Positions 1-5,068 of a DNA stretch of 7,953 nt are shown piece by piece (the stretch's first letter is position 1; every line of letters starts with the position of its first letter). The position numbers and the translations under genes are program-made. Source of the DNA: CAZQNF01 sp964403325 (GTDB taxonomy: Bacteria > Patescibacteriota > Patescibacteriia > Magasanikbacterales > GWA2-37-8); NCBI GenBank assembly GCA_964403325.1, contig CAYOFO010000052.1, positions 1 to 7,953 on the forward strand. Reading direction: 5' to 3'. The notes under the pieces were generated by a model. The model saw nothing but the letters and a program-made list of their open reading frames with translations. It made no database searches and was not told where the DNA came from.

Positions 1-249
1 CGTGTGGTAATTGCCCGCTCGCTGGTGCATACGCCCAAAATAATTGTCGCCGATGAACCGACGGGTAATTTGGATTCTATTAATACCGAAGAAATTATCC
101 AAATTTTAAAAAAAATTAATGAATTTGGTACCACGGTTTTATTGGTTACCCACAATCGGGAAGTGGTAAACCATTTGCGTCGCCGCGTCATTACCCTTGA
201 TGGCGGCAAGGTGATCAGCGATGAAATCGCCGGAAAATACATGCTTTAA
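1..249 (+). CDS. ftsE: Cell division ATP-binding protein FtsE, 3' end only
   Basis: This is the last 82 residues of an ABC ATPase, cut by the window edge; the reading frame is open from base 1. The visible part begins just after where the ABC signature would lie. It contains Walker B with the catalytic glutamate and D-loop (IIVADEPTGNLD), followed by the switch histidine (LLVTH) and a short C-terminal beta segment (ITLDGGKV). Walker A and the signature motif are outside the window. The EPTGNLD form is typical of the FtsE/LolD/MacB group. The identification as FtsE rests mainly on the FtsX gene that follows immediately. In the family, FtsE binds ATP at the cytoplasmic face and drives FtsX to activate septal peptidoglycan hydrolases. 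The stop is TAA. Identity is firm because of the neighbour; on this fragment alone a generic MacB-like ATPase could not be excluded. Confidence 0.9.
   Translation, partial: RVVIARSLVHTPKIIVADEPTGNLDSINTEEIIQILKKINEFGTTVLLVTHNREVVNHLRRRVITLDGGKVISDEIAGKYML
208..215 (+). promoter_or_regulatory. Possible ribosome binding site for an upstream ftsX start at 221
   Basis: AAGGTGAT lies 5 nt before ATG 221 inside the end of ftsE, and AGGTGATC (209-216) matches the complement of the usual 16S rRNA 3' end over eight bases. It would support an FtsX that starts 33 nt earlier than the conventional start at 254, which has no visible Shine-Dalgarno sequence. The match could be accidental, since these bases also encode the ordinary FtsE residues GGKVI. 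Confidence 0.35.
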
Positions 250-253
250 ACCT

Positions 254-1162
254 ATGACTTCTTTTTTTCGTGTTATCAAGTTTGCTGTTCAGGATATTGC
301 GCGTAATTTAGGGTTGTCGTTTACCACTATTTTGGTTTTGGTTTTAATGCTGTTGTCGGTCAATTTGTTGTGGAGCGTGAAGATTATTACCAAAGCCGGA
401 ATTGGCTTGGTCAAAGATCAAGTCAACATGAGTATATATCTCACGGGTACGGCTACGCCGGCCCAGCTCGAAAGCATTAAAAAATATGTGCAATATTTTC
501 CGGAGGTGCAAGATATTACCGTGCTCTCCCAAGATCAGGTTTTGCAGTCATTCCAAGAACGTCATCGCCTCAATCCAGAGATTTTAGCCGCTCTCACCGA
601 GCTTGGCACCAATCCGTTTGGGCCAACCATGGTGGTGAAAACTCGTGAACCTGAAGATTATCAAAAAATTATTGCCGCGCTTCATGTCCCAGAGTATGAT
701 CCGATTATCGAAACCACCAGTTATCAAGGGCAGGAAGAGGCTCTTATGCGCATGCAAAATATTACCCAGCGCGTCGAAAAAATAAGTTTAGGCTTATCTG
801 TCTTTTTTTTGGTAATTTCTTTTCTGATTATCTTTAATACCATTCGCATCGCTATTTCCATCCAAAAAACCGAGATCGCTATTAAACGTTTGGTGGGTGC
901 CAACAGTTGGTTTATCCGCGGTCCATACTGGGTAGAGGCCTTTATTTTTACTTTATGCAGTCTTTTTGTGGCCGGTGTCATAATTTATTTGGCTCTGCAC
1001 TGGATTGATCCGTATTTATCGATTATTTTCCCCAGTGGTTTTGCCTTGACAGATTACTATAAATCGAATATCCTGTATGTCATTACCATCGAAGCGGTAG
1101 CTGTCTTCTTTTTAACCGGGATTTCAGCGGCGCTGGCGATGCGTAGGCAATTAAAAGTATAA
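254..1162 (+). CDS. ftsX: Cell division protein FtsX (permease-like subunit of FtsEX)
   Basis: A 302-residue integral membrane protein with the FtsX layout. It has a short cytoplasmic N-terminus with the RN pair before TM1 (about 21-43), then an extracytoplasmic domain (about 44-175). TM2 (about 178-200), TM3 (about 226-249) and TM4 (about 273-296) follow, with a basic tail. The segment after TM2, EIAIKRLVGAN then FIRGPYWVEA, is a strong FtsX hallmark. In the family, FtsX partners FtsE, and its outer domain recruits or activates peptidoglycan hydrolase complexes during division. I chose ATG 254, 4 nt after the ftsE stop, because it gives a typical FtsX N-terminus (MTSFFRVIKF). An in-frame ATG at 221 would add 11 residues and overlap ftsE; it has a good Shine-Dalgarno sequence, so it remains possible. 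The gene is translationally linked to ftsE. No hydrolase gene follows; a tRNA does. Confidence 0.95.
   Translation: MTSFFRVIKFAVQDIARNLGLSFTTILVLVLMLLSVNLLWSVKIITKAGIGLVKDQVNMSIYLTGTATPAQLESIKKYVQYFPEVQDITVLSQDQVLQSFQERHRLNPEILAALTELGTNPFGPTMVVKTREPEDYQKIIAALHVPEYDPIIETTSYQGQEEALMRMQNITQRVEKISLGLSVFFLVISFLIIFNTIRIAISIQKTEIAIKRLVGANSWFIRGPYWVEAFIFTLCSLFVAGVIIYLALHWIDPYLSIIFPSGFALTDYYKSNILYVITIEAVAVFFLTGISAALAMRRQLKV
1046..1074 (+). promoter_or_regulatory. Candidate internal promoter for the tRNA-Gln gene
   Basis: A perfect -35 box TTGACA (1046-1051), a 17-nt spacer and TATCCT (1069-1074, four of six consensus bases) lie inside the last part of ftsX. Transcription would start near 1081, about 85 nt before the tRNA. 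It would let the tRNA be expressed independently of ftsEX. Being inside coding sequence, it may be chance. Confidence 0.35.
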
Positions 1163-1165
1163 AAC

Positions 1166-1236
1166 TCCGAGATCGTCTAAAGGTAGGACAGCAGCCTTTG
1201 AAGCTGTTTATCTTGGTTCGATTCCAAGTCTCGGAA
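1166..1236 (+). tRNA. tRNA-Gln, anticodon TTG
   Basis: A full cloverleaf can be folded by eye. The acceptor stem TCCGAGA (1166-1172) pairs perfectly with TCTCGGA (1229-1235), and A1236 is the discriminator. The D arm has a 4-bp stem GTCT/GGAC with a GG-containing loop. The anticodon stem GCAGC/GCTGT includes one G-U pair and encloses the loop CTTTGAA, which gives anticodon TTG (reads CAA, glutamine). The T stem CTTGG/CCAAG encloses TTCGATT. CCA is not encoded, so a CCA-adding enzyme is needed. The gene starts 3 nt after the ftsX stop, so it is probably cut out of an ftsEX read-through transcript by RNase P, or made from an internal promoter. A terminator follows 9 nt later. Confidence 0.96.
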
Positions 1237-1245
1237 CACATTCAC

Positions 1246-1271
1246 AAAAGGTCTCTGTGCGGAGACCTTTT
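1246..1271 (+). terminator. Intrinsic terminator of the ftsE-ftsX-tRNA unit
   Basis: AAAAGGTCTC (1246-1255) pairs perfectly with GAGACCTTTT (1262-1271) around a 6-nt loop. A T-rich stretch follows after the stem. It ends the plus-strand unit right after the tRNA. Confidence 0.85.
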
Positions 1272-1306
1272 ATGTTGTTTTTAATCTTAAGTAGTATTTT
1301 TGTTGG

Positions 1307-1376
1307 AAAAACAAAACACCACCCGCTCAGTATAATTACCACGAATGATAATCATACTGAGTCGTGCGGGTGGTGT
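1307..1376 (-). terminator. Long hairpin terminator of the 59-codon gene
   Basis: Read on the minus strand, three successive paired blocks can be made: ACACCACCCG with CGGGTGGTGT, CTCAGTAT with ATACTGAG, and GATTATC with GGTAATT (two G-U pairs). They surround the loop ATTCGT. The two outer blocks are separated by a 5-nt bulge on the 5' side only (plus-strand positions 1362-1366). About 25 bp are paired in total, and the stem is followed by TTTTGTTTTT. This is much longer than a typical terminator stem and could also protect the 3' end of the transcript. It faces the ftsX-tRNA terminator, so the two units are insulated back to back. Confidence 0.88.
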
Positions 1377-1393
1377 AGTGTCGCACTGCTCAA

Positions 1394-1412
1394 GTCACGC
1401 GGTACGCGTAAC
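1394..1412 (-). repeat. Small hairpin in the 3' untranslated region of the 59-codon gene
   Basis: ACGCG and CGCGT flank a 3-nt loop. One mismatch further out, GT pairs with AC (1394-1412). It sits between the TAA of the small gene and its terminator, in a GC-rich stretch of about 50 nt that encodes nothing I can see. With the terminator it gives the transcript a structured tail. Confidence 0.4.
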
Positions 1413-1427
1413 GAGCGGACTCTGGGC

Positions 1428-1607
1428 TTAGTCCACCATCTTGATGCAGCTCTCCGGATCTTCGAGGCACTTGTCCGGCTTTGCCTTCTTGACGCAGCCC
1501 GCCATCAAAAGGACCATGAACATGATCAGCGCTCCGATGAAGAAGCTGGTGCCGGCGCTTTTCAGGTTGAACGCGCGGACGTGCTGGGAGACGTGGATAG
1601 TTTCCAT
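1428..1607 (-). CDS. Unrecognised 59-residue membrane/lipoprotein-like peptide
   Basis: The gene runs from ATG (1607) to TAA (1428). The protein has a 20-residue N-terminal part with few charges (starting METIHVSQHV). A strongly hydrophobic segment follows at about 22-37, ending in VLLMAGC at Cys38, and then a charged tail of about 20 residues with Cys47 and Cys54. MAGC resembles a lipobox (usual form L-A/S-G/A-C), so signal peptidase II could cleave before Cys38 and leave a lipidated peptide of 22 residues. Alternatively it stays as a single-pass membrane peptide. Support for a real gene is strong: a sequence close to the consensus promoter, a good Shine-Dalgarno sequence and a strong terminator, all correctly spaced. 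In addition, 51 of 59 codons end in G or C, unlike the neighbours, which suggests high expression or recent transfer. I know no family for it. Overlapping longer reading frames give low-complexity arginine- and histidine-rich products and are not credible. Confidence 0.8.
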   Translation of the reverse strand: METIHVSQHVRAFNLKSAGTSFFIGALIMFMVLLMAGCVKKAKPDKCLEDPESCIKMVD

Positions 1608-1611
1608 GTAT

Positions 1612-1621
1612 GATCACCCTC
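1612..1621 (-). promoter_or_regulatory. Strong ribosome binding site of the 59-codon gene
   Basis: On the minus strand GAGGGTGATC stands 4 nt before the ATG at 1607. It resembles the GGAGGTGATC complement of the 16S rRNA 3' end and fixes the start codon. It is the clearest Shine-Dalgarno sequence in the window, and most other genes here have none. Confidence 0.7.
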
Positions 1622-1647
1622 TCAAAGTTGTTGTTTTTGCTTCCCAT

Positions 1648-1663
1648 CCGAGTGTTACCTCGG
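1648..1663 (-). repeat. Hairpin in the 5' leader of the 59-codon gene
   Basis: On the minus strand CCGAG-GTAACA-CTCGG can form a 5-bp stem with a 6-nt loop. It lies shortly after the expected transcription start (near 1672) and about 40 nt before the start codon. It may stabilise the 5' end of the mRNA. No terminator or riboswitch is visible in the leader. Confidence 0.45.
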
Positions 1664-1678
1664 TTGAAAAGACTCCAA

Positions 1679-1707
1679 ATAATAGCATAAAAAACGGTAT
1701 TTGTCAA
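1679..1707 (-). promoter_or_regulatory. Near-consensus sigma-70 promoter of the 59-codon gene
   Basis: On the minus strand the -35 box is TTGACA (1702-1707, perfect), the spacer is exactly 17 nt, and the -10 box is TATTAT (1679-1684, five of six). AT-rich DNA lies upstream and could act as an UP element. The predicted start is near 1672, leaving a leader of about 65 nt. This is the strongest promoter in the window. Confidence 0.88.
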
Positions 1708-1781
1708 TGTAATTTGACATAAAATTTTACAATTTTTCAGATTTTTATAAATTTAAAATGATGATTTTTCGTTTAAATGAG

Positions 1782-1825
1782 CCATTTTTATCGCAAGATC
1801 GTGGCTTACCGTTTGACAAAAATGG
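1782..1825. repeat. Inverted repeat overlapping the HAD-gene promoter
   Basis: CCATTTTT (1782-1789) and AAAAATGG (1818-1825) are perfect 8-bp inverted copies 28 nt apart. The second copy overlaps the end of the -35 box and the start of the spacer. It could be a split operator, but the AT-rich sequence makes a chance match quite possible. Confidence 0.3.
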
Positions 1826-1841
1826 TTTTTTGTAGTAAGGT
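1813..1841 (+). promoter_or_regulatory. Probable promoter of the HAD hydrolase gene
   Basis: TTGACA (1813-1818, perfect), a 17-nt spacer, then TAAGGT (1836-1841). The -10 box keeps the three most important bases (T1, A2, T6) but is otherwise weak. The predicted start near 1848 leaves a leader of about 29 nt with no clear ribosome binding site. It is divergent from the promoter of the 59-codon gene; about 105 nt of AT-rich DNA separate their -35 boxes. Confidence 0.6.
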
Positions 1842-1876
1842 GCGGTCAATTAATTTAAGTTAATGCATACATACCT

Positions 1877-2743
1877 ATGTCTTTAGAAAATAGGTCAGAA
1901 ATTGCAATTTTAGACTTTGATGGAACAGTAACGAACGTGGAAGAGGAAGGTCGGGGTTTTATTGAAGGGTATTACCAAGATGTCGCCAAGTTATTGGGTT
2001 TAACCGTTGCGCAAGTAACACAAGAAGTAGAAGATTATTTGGTTAAAGCTCGGCAACGGCCGGATGTATACGGATTCAAAGCAGGTGGACAAATAGTGGC
2101 TCCAGATATTGTAGATCCATATCTCAGAACAGGGTCGGCGGCAAGAGACATGATTATCCGTTTTAGACCAGGTTATTCCGATGCAGAATTAGACGCAATT
2201 CGTGATCAGTTGTATAGAAGTAACTACGCTAAAACTGGAGTTGCTTTTAAGCCGGATGCACTTGAGGTTTTGAAGGCATTAAAAGACAAAGTTACACATT
2301 TGTATATTGTTACCAATTCAGGCACAGATGCGGTGAAAAGAAAAATCGAAACACTGGGCAATACAAAAGGTAGTAATCAATTGGATTGGCTTTTGCCTTA
2401 CGTTGTTGGTGATGCAAAAAAGTTTATTTTAGGTGATGTGCCGGAAAACATACCAACCGAGCTGCGTTTACCGGGTTTAGATAGACCGGTTTTCACAAAT
2501 CGAATGCATTATTATAAAACCTTAGACGGTATTAGAGATAGACATGGTAAAAAGTTGCCGTGGTCCGTGATAGGGGATATATTTGAGTTAGATTTAGCTA
2601 CTCCGCTAGTTGACGGGGCTCGAGTGGCGTTAGTTACGGGAGAGTTTACCCCTCAGTATGAAGTTGATTTTGTAAACAGTCATCCGCGCGCCCGGAGGAT
2701 TGATAATCTGCCGGGAATAGTTGATTTTATAGAGCAAAAATAA
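1877..2743 (+). CDS. HAD-superfamily hydrolase (phosphatase-like), substrate unknown
   Basis: A 288-residue cytoplasmic protein. Motif I is ILDFDGTVT, with nucleophile Asp13 and acid/base Asp15. Motif II is LYIVTNS (Thr146). The motif III lysine is probably Lys181/Lys182 or Lys214. Motif IV is GDIFELD, with Asp234 and Asp239 binding the metal. Residues about 20-125, between motifs I and II, are helical and likely form a C1-type cap that selects the substrate. In this superfamily such proteins hydrolyse phosphate esters, often sugar or nucleotide phosphates, using Mg2+; the actual substrate cannot be read here. The DFDGT form fits a phosphatase better than a P-type ATPase or dehalogenase. The gene stands alone between its own promoter and terminator. 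Codons are AT-rich, unlike the adjacent 59-codon gene. ATG 1877 starts just before motif I and no better start lies upstream. Confidence 0.87.
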   Translation: MSLENRSEIAILDFDGTVTNVEEEGRGFIEGYYQDVAKLLGLTVAQVTQEVEDYLVKARQRPDVYGFKAGGQIVAPDIVDPYLRTGSAARDMIIRFRPGYSDAELDAIRDQLYRSNYAKTGVAFKPDALEVLKALKDKVTHLYIVTNSGTDAVKRKIETLGNTKGSNQLDWLLPYVVGDAKKFILGDVPENIPTELRLPGLDRPVFTNRMHYYKTLDGIRDRHGKKLPWSVIGDIFELDLATPLVDGARVALVTGEFTPQYEVDFVNSHPRARRIDNLPGIVDFIEQK

Positions 2744-2755
2744 TTAAAATTTTTA

Positions 2756-2786
2756 AAAAATGACCGTAAATCGGTCATTTTTATTT
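2756..2786 (+). terminator. Intrinsic terminator of the HAD gene
   Basis: AAAAATGACCG (2756-2766) pairs with CGGTCATTTTT (2772-2782) around TAAAT, and more T-rich sequence follows. It begins 12 nt after the stop codon. The symmetric A and T tracts would also allow function on the other strand. Confidence 0.88.
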
Positions 2787-2925
2787 TACTGTGATAAATA
2801 TTTGTTTAAAATACATTTTGATTACTGTACAAGTGTTTAAAAAATATAAATGTTTCAAGAAAGAATGTTGACTCTACATTTCACGTGATTTGAAAAAAGA
2901 CGATTTTTTATTTCTTATTTTTTTA

Positions 2926-2934
2926 TGGTATTAT
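2926..2934 (+). promoter_or_regulatory. Extended -10 promoter of the secreted-protein gene
   Basis: TGG directly followed by TATTAT (2929-2934) is an extended -10 element (TGn plus a five-of-six -10). No -35 box is recognisable 17 nt upstream, only a T-rich stretch, which is usual for extended -10 promoters. Transcription would start near 2941, inside the first arm of an inverted repeat. The preceding 140 nt (2787-2925) are AT-rich, and I see no gene in them. Confidence 0.62.
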
Positions 2935-2935
2935 G

Positions 2936-2964
2936 ACTATGTTTTTAAAATCGTAAAACATAGT
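2936..2964. repeat. Perfect 10-bp inverted repeat between promoter and start codon
   Basis: ACTATGTTTT (2936-2945) and AAAACATAGT (2955-2964) are exact inverted copies separated by 9 nt. The first arm begins 1 nt after the -10 box and covers the expected transcription start. The last base of the second arm is immediately followed by the ATG at 2965. As DNA it is well placed to be a repressor operator. As RNA it could form only part of the hairpin, because the transcript starts within the first arm. Confidence 0.7.
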
Positions 2965-3492
2965 ATGCAAAATATAAAATCTTTTTTTCGTTCAGCATTT
3001 GTGCTGGGGGTGGTGGCCAGTTACTTGGCCGGGGGTACAGAGCTGTCTTTGGCACAAACTGTTGCTAGTTCGGGGGTTACCGCTACCACGTCTTCTACTC
3101 AGGCGGTTTTGGTTTCTCGCAGTGACGACATGCTGCTGAAGGAATTGGGACAAGCCGGGTACACCAAGGTGGTGCGGCTAGAACCCAAAGGGACGCGTTT
3201 TCCTGCTTCGGAGCAGTATTTTCGCGTCAGCGAAACTTTGGATGCGGCTGATGCCAAACTCGACTGCTCGGATTGTGGCAATATTGTAAACGTGTATATT
3301 ACACCGTCGCTGTCTTCTGTTCCCGATATTTTTACACAGACGAATCCGGTTATGAATAGACGCTTGGGACGGGTGAGTATGCGTCTATTGGTAGGGAAAA
3401 GAATCATTTCAGTGATTGCCCCGGATCTCAGCAAAGCTTCGCTCCTCATTAACAACCTCAAGCAACGCCTGCTTGATGGAAGTATAGAATAA
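2965..3492 (+). CDS. Secreted protein of unknown function with a CxxC motif
   Basis: A 175-residue protein. The N-terminus is a standard signal peptide: Lys5 and Arg9, a hydrophobic core at about 11-24, and a likely signal peptidase I site after Ala30 (SLA before QT). A Ser/Thr-rich linker follows at about 33-52, then a mixed alpha/beta domain at about 53-175. Cys101 and Cys104 (CSDC) are the only cysteines and could form a disulfide or bind a metal. Near the end, LLINNLKQRLL is an amphipathic helix. I do not recognise a family. The ATG at 2965 is preferred because it starts the signal peptide directly and lies after the promoter. A TTG at 2890 is in frame but would put the promoter inside the gene and add an AT-rich leader. 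No Shine-Dalgarno sequence is visible. The gene has its own terminator. Confidence 0.8.
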   Translation: MQNIKSFFRSAFVLGVVASYLAGGTELSLAQTVASSGVTATTSSTQAVLVSRSDDMLLKELGQAGYTKVVRLEPKGTRFPASEQYFRVSETLDAADAKLDCSDCGNIVNVYITPSLSSVPDIFTQTNPVMNRRLGRVSMRLLVGKRIISVIAPDLSKASLLINNLKQRLLDGSIE

Positions 3493-3515
3493 AATCAGCC
3501 TTGGGCTTGAGGGTA

Positions 3516-3548
3516 AAAAAATACGACTGAATAACAGTCGTATTTTTT
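3516..3548. terminator. Bidirectional terminator between two convergent genes
   Basis: AAAAAATACGACTG (3516-3529) and CAGTCGTATTTTTT (3535-3548) form a perfect 14-bp stem with the loop AATAA. T-rich tracts follow on both strands. It ends the secreted-protein gene (+) 23 nt after its stop and the ABC-F gene (-) 30 nt after its stop. Confidence 0.92.
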
Positions 3549-3578
3549 AATTTTTGCTACAGGTTGTTGGTTTTAGGT

Positions 3579-5039
3579 TTATAGCCGGCCTAAGTCGAGG
3601 GTTTGGTCAATCTTGATTTGCCCCACAAATTCCCAGTCGTGACTTACTAAAATCACCGCCCCTTCAAAAGCATTGATAGCGGCCGCGATAATAGGTAGGT
3701 GGCGGAAGTTAATATGGTTGGTGGGTTCGTCGAGAATAAGCAGGCCCGGTTTTTGCAGAACAAAACGAGCGTAGCAGAGCAAGCCTTTTTGACCCTCGGA
3801 GTAAGAGCCGACTTTGTTGCTCAATACTTCGGAAGAAAGTAAAAATTGAGCGGCAGTGGCGTAAATTTCTTGGTTCCAAGGGCGTACCATCATTTCTTCG
3901 AGTGCTTGGTAGCCGGTTTTGTTAAAATCAAGACCGGAAAAATCTTGGCGATAATAGCCGACAGTGGTATTTTTGGCGATGGAGGCACCACTTTCGGTAC
4001 CATGGGCCAAGGCTTCAAGAAAAGTGCTTTTGCCGATGCCGTTGGGTCCTTCGATAATAATTTTTTGTTTTTTGCGTAAGGTAAAGGTGGGTAGAAGATC
4101 GCGACGAGTTGGTTCGTGGTTGACCATAATGCCGATAGAACGAATTTCTACCAGGTTGCCACTCAGTTCTTCTTGGGCGGGGATGGTAAATTCGTTGATG
4201 GTTTTGTCTTCCTGGCGTTCATCGACCATGTTTTCTTCGGCATCTTCCACTTGGTCGCGGAGCTTGCTCGCCAGTTTGCGCATTTTACCTCCCTTATTGG
4301 CAAAGAAATTGATTTTATCTTTGCGGTCTTGAATGGTTTTTTTGAGCTGGGCGTTTTTCATGCGTTCGCGTTCGATACGTGCTTCGATCTCAGCCATAAC
4401 ACTGTAATAGTCGCCCAGGTATTGCTCAACTTTGTGGGTGTAAGAATCGAGGTATAAAACACCGTGAGTAAAAGCATTGAGGAAGTTGGCGTCGTGAGAA
4501 ATCACCAAGCAAGTCTTGGGGTAATTGATAAGAAAGTCGGTTAGGTGGCTAATACCGGCGCTGTCGAGGTTGTTGGTGGGTTCGTCGAGCAAGAGGATGT
4601 CAGGCTCTTGGATAAGTGCATAGGCCAAGAGCAGACGCGCTTGCTGTCCGCCGGAAAACTGCTTAATTTTTTTGTCGAGTGGCGCGGTAAGATGGACAAC
4701 CTCGAGAACGTCTTTGATGCGTTTTGGCAGGTCGTAGAGTTTTTTGTCAAAAGCCTGGGCAAAGAATTCTTCGATGGTTTTTTCGAGATTGTCGCGTTTC
4801 ATAACCTGGGTCGCAATGGCAATGGTGGCGCCAATGGTGGTATGAACCTTACCTTCATTTGGGGTCAGTTCGCCGGTGATGAGTTTGAAGATGGTGCTTT
4901 TGCCGGCGCCATTCTGGCCCATGATGGTAATTTTGGCATTTTCGCGTACCGAAAAACTGACCTCATCTAAAACAGGTTTGTCGCGATCGTAGTAAAAAGT
5001 CAGATTATCAAAACGCAAAACAACATTACCATGGTCCAT
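3579..5039 (-). CDS. ABC-F family ATPase (ribosome-associated, two nucleotide-binding domains)
   Basis: A 486-residue protein with two ABC ATPase domains and no membrane segment, as in ABC-F proteins. Domain 1 has Walker A GQNGAGKST (41-49), Q-loop Gln78, signature FSGGQ (128-132), Walker B ILLLDE (148-153) and switch His182. A charged helical linker (about 212-285, with ARIERERMKNAQLKK) matches the P-site tRNA interaction motif region. Domain 2 has Walker A GPNGIGKST (331-339), an altered signature YSEGQ (413-417), Walker B LLILDE (433-438) and switch His467. Both catalytic glutamates are present, so both sites could hydrolyse ATP. In the family these proteins bind the ribosomal E site and relieve stalls or protect against antibiotics; the exact subgroup (Uup, EttA, YdiF or a resistance type) cannot be fixed by eye. 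Cysteine and hydrophobic features suggest nothing else. Single gene with its own promoter; no Shine-Dalgarno sequence. Confidence 0.92.
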   Translation of the reverse strand: MDHGNVVLRFDNLTFYYDRDKPVLDEVSFSVRENAKITIMGQNGAGKSTIFKLITGELTPNEGKVHTTIGATIAIATQVMKRDNLEKTIEEFFAQAFDKKLYDLPKRIKDVLEVVHLTAPLDKKIKQFSGGQQARLLLAYALIQEPDILLLDEPTNNLDSAGISHLTDFLINYPKTCLVISHDANFLNAFTHGVLYLDSYTHKVEQYLGDYYSVMAEIEARIERERMKNAQLKKTIQDRKDKINFFANKGGKMRKLASKLRDQVEDAEENMVDERQEDKTINEFTIPAQEELSGNLVEIRSIGIMVNHEPTRRDLLPTFTLRKKQKIIIEGPNGIGKSTFLEALAHGTESGASIAKNTTVGYYRQDFSGLDFNKTGYQALEEMMVRPWNQEIYATAAQFLLSSEVLSNKVGSYSEGQKGLLCYARFVLQKPGLLILDEPTNHINFRHLPIIAAAINAFEGAVILVSHDWEFVGQIKIDQTLDLGRL

Positions 5040-5068
5040 AAGGAAAAAACGGTTAAATAATAAGGGGA

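Noticed and set aside
1390..1707. A 105-codon minus-strand reading frame overlapping the small gene
   Set aside because: It is one frame off the 59-codon gene, its start lies inside the promoter, and the product is a low-complexity Arg/His/Gly-rich sequence typical of a shifted frame in GC-rich DNA.
1257..1722. Plus-strand reading frames of 118 and 93 codons
   Set aside because: They run antisense through the terminator and the 59-codon gene, have no promoter or ribosome binding site, and their products show no coherent fold.
2848..2881. Short inverted repeat AAATGT...ACATTT upstream of the secreted-protein gene
   Set aside because: Six-base arms about 22 nt apart in AT-rich DNA are expected by chance, and it is not aligned with any promoter element.
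2868..2896. TTGACT as a -35 box for a second promoter
   Set aside because: No acceptable -10 box lies 16-18 nt downstream (only TTGAAA, TGAAAA or GAAAAA).
2890..2964. An upstream TTG start that would add 25 residues to the secreted protein
   Set aside because: It would place the extended -10 promoter and the inverted repeat inside coding sequence and bury the signal peptide; the added residues come from AT-rich low-complexity DNA.
4545..4970. A 141-codon plus-strand frame and other long frames opposite the ABC-F gene
   Set aside because: They lie antisense to a clearly recognised gene whose conserved motifs explain the base composition; none has its own signals.
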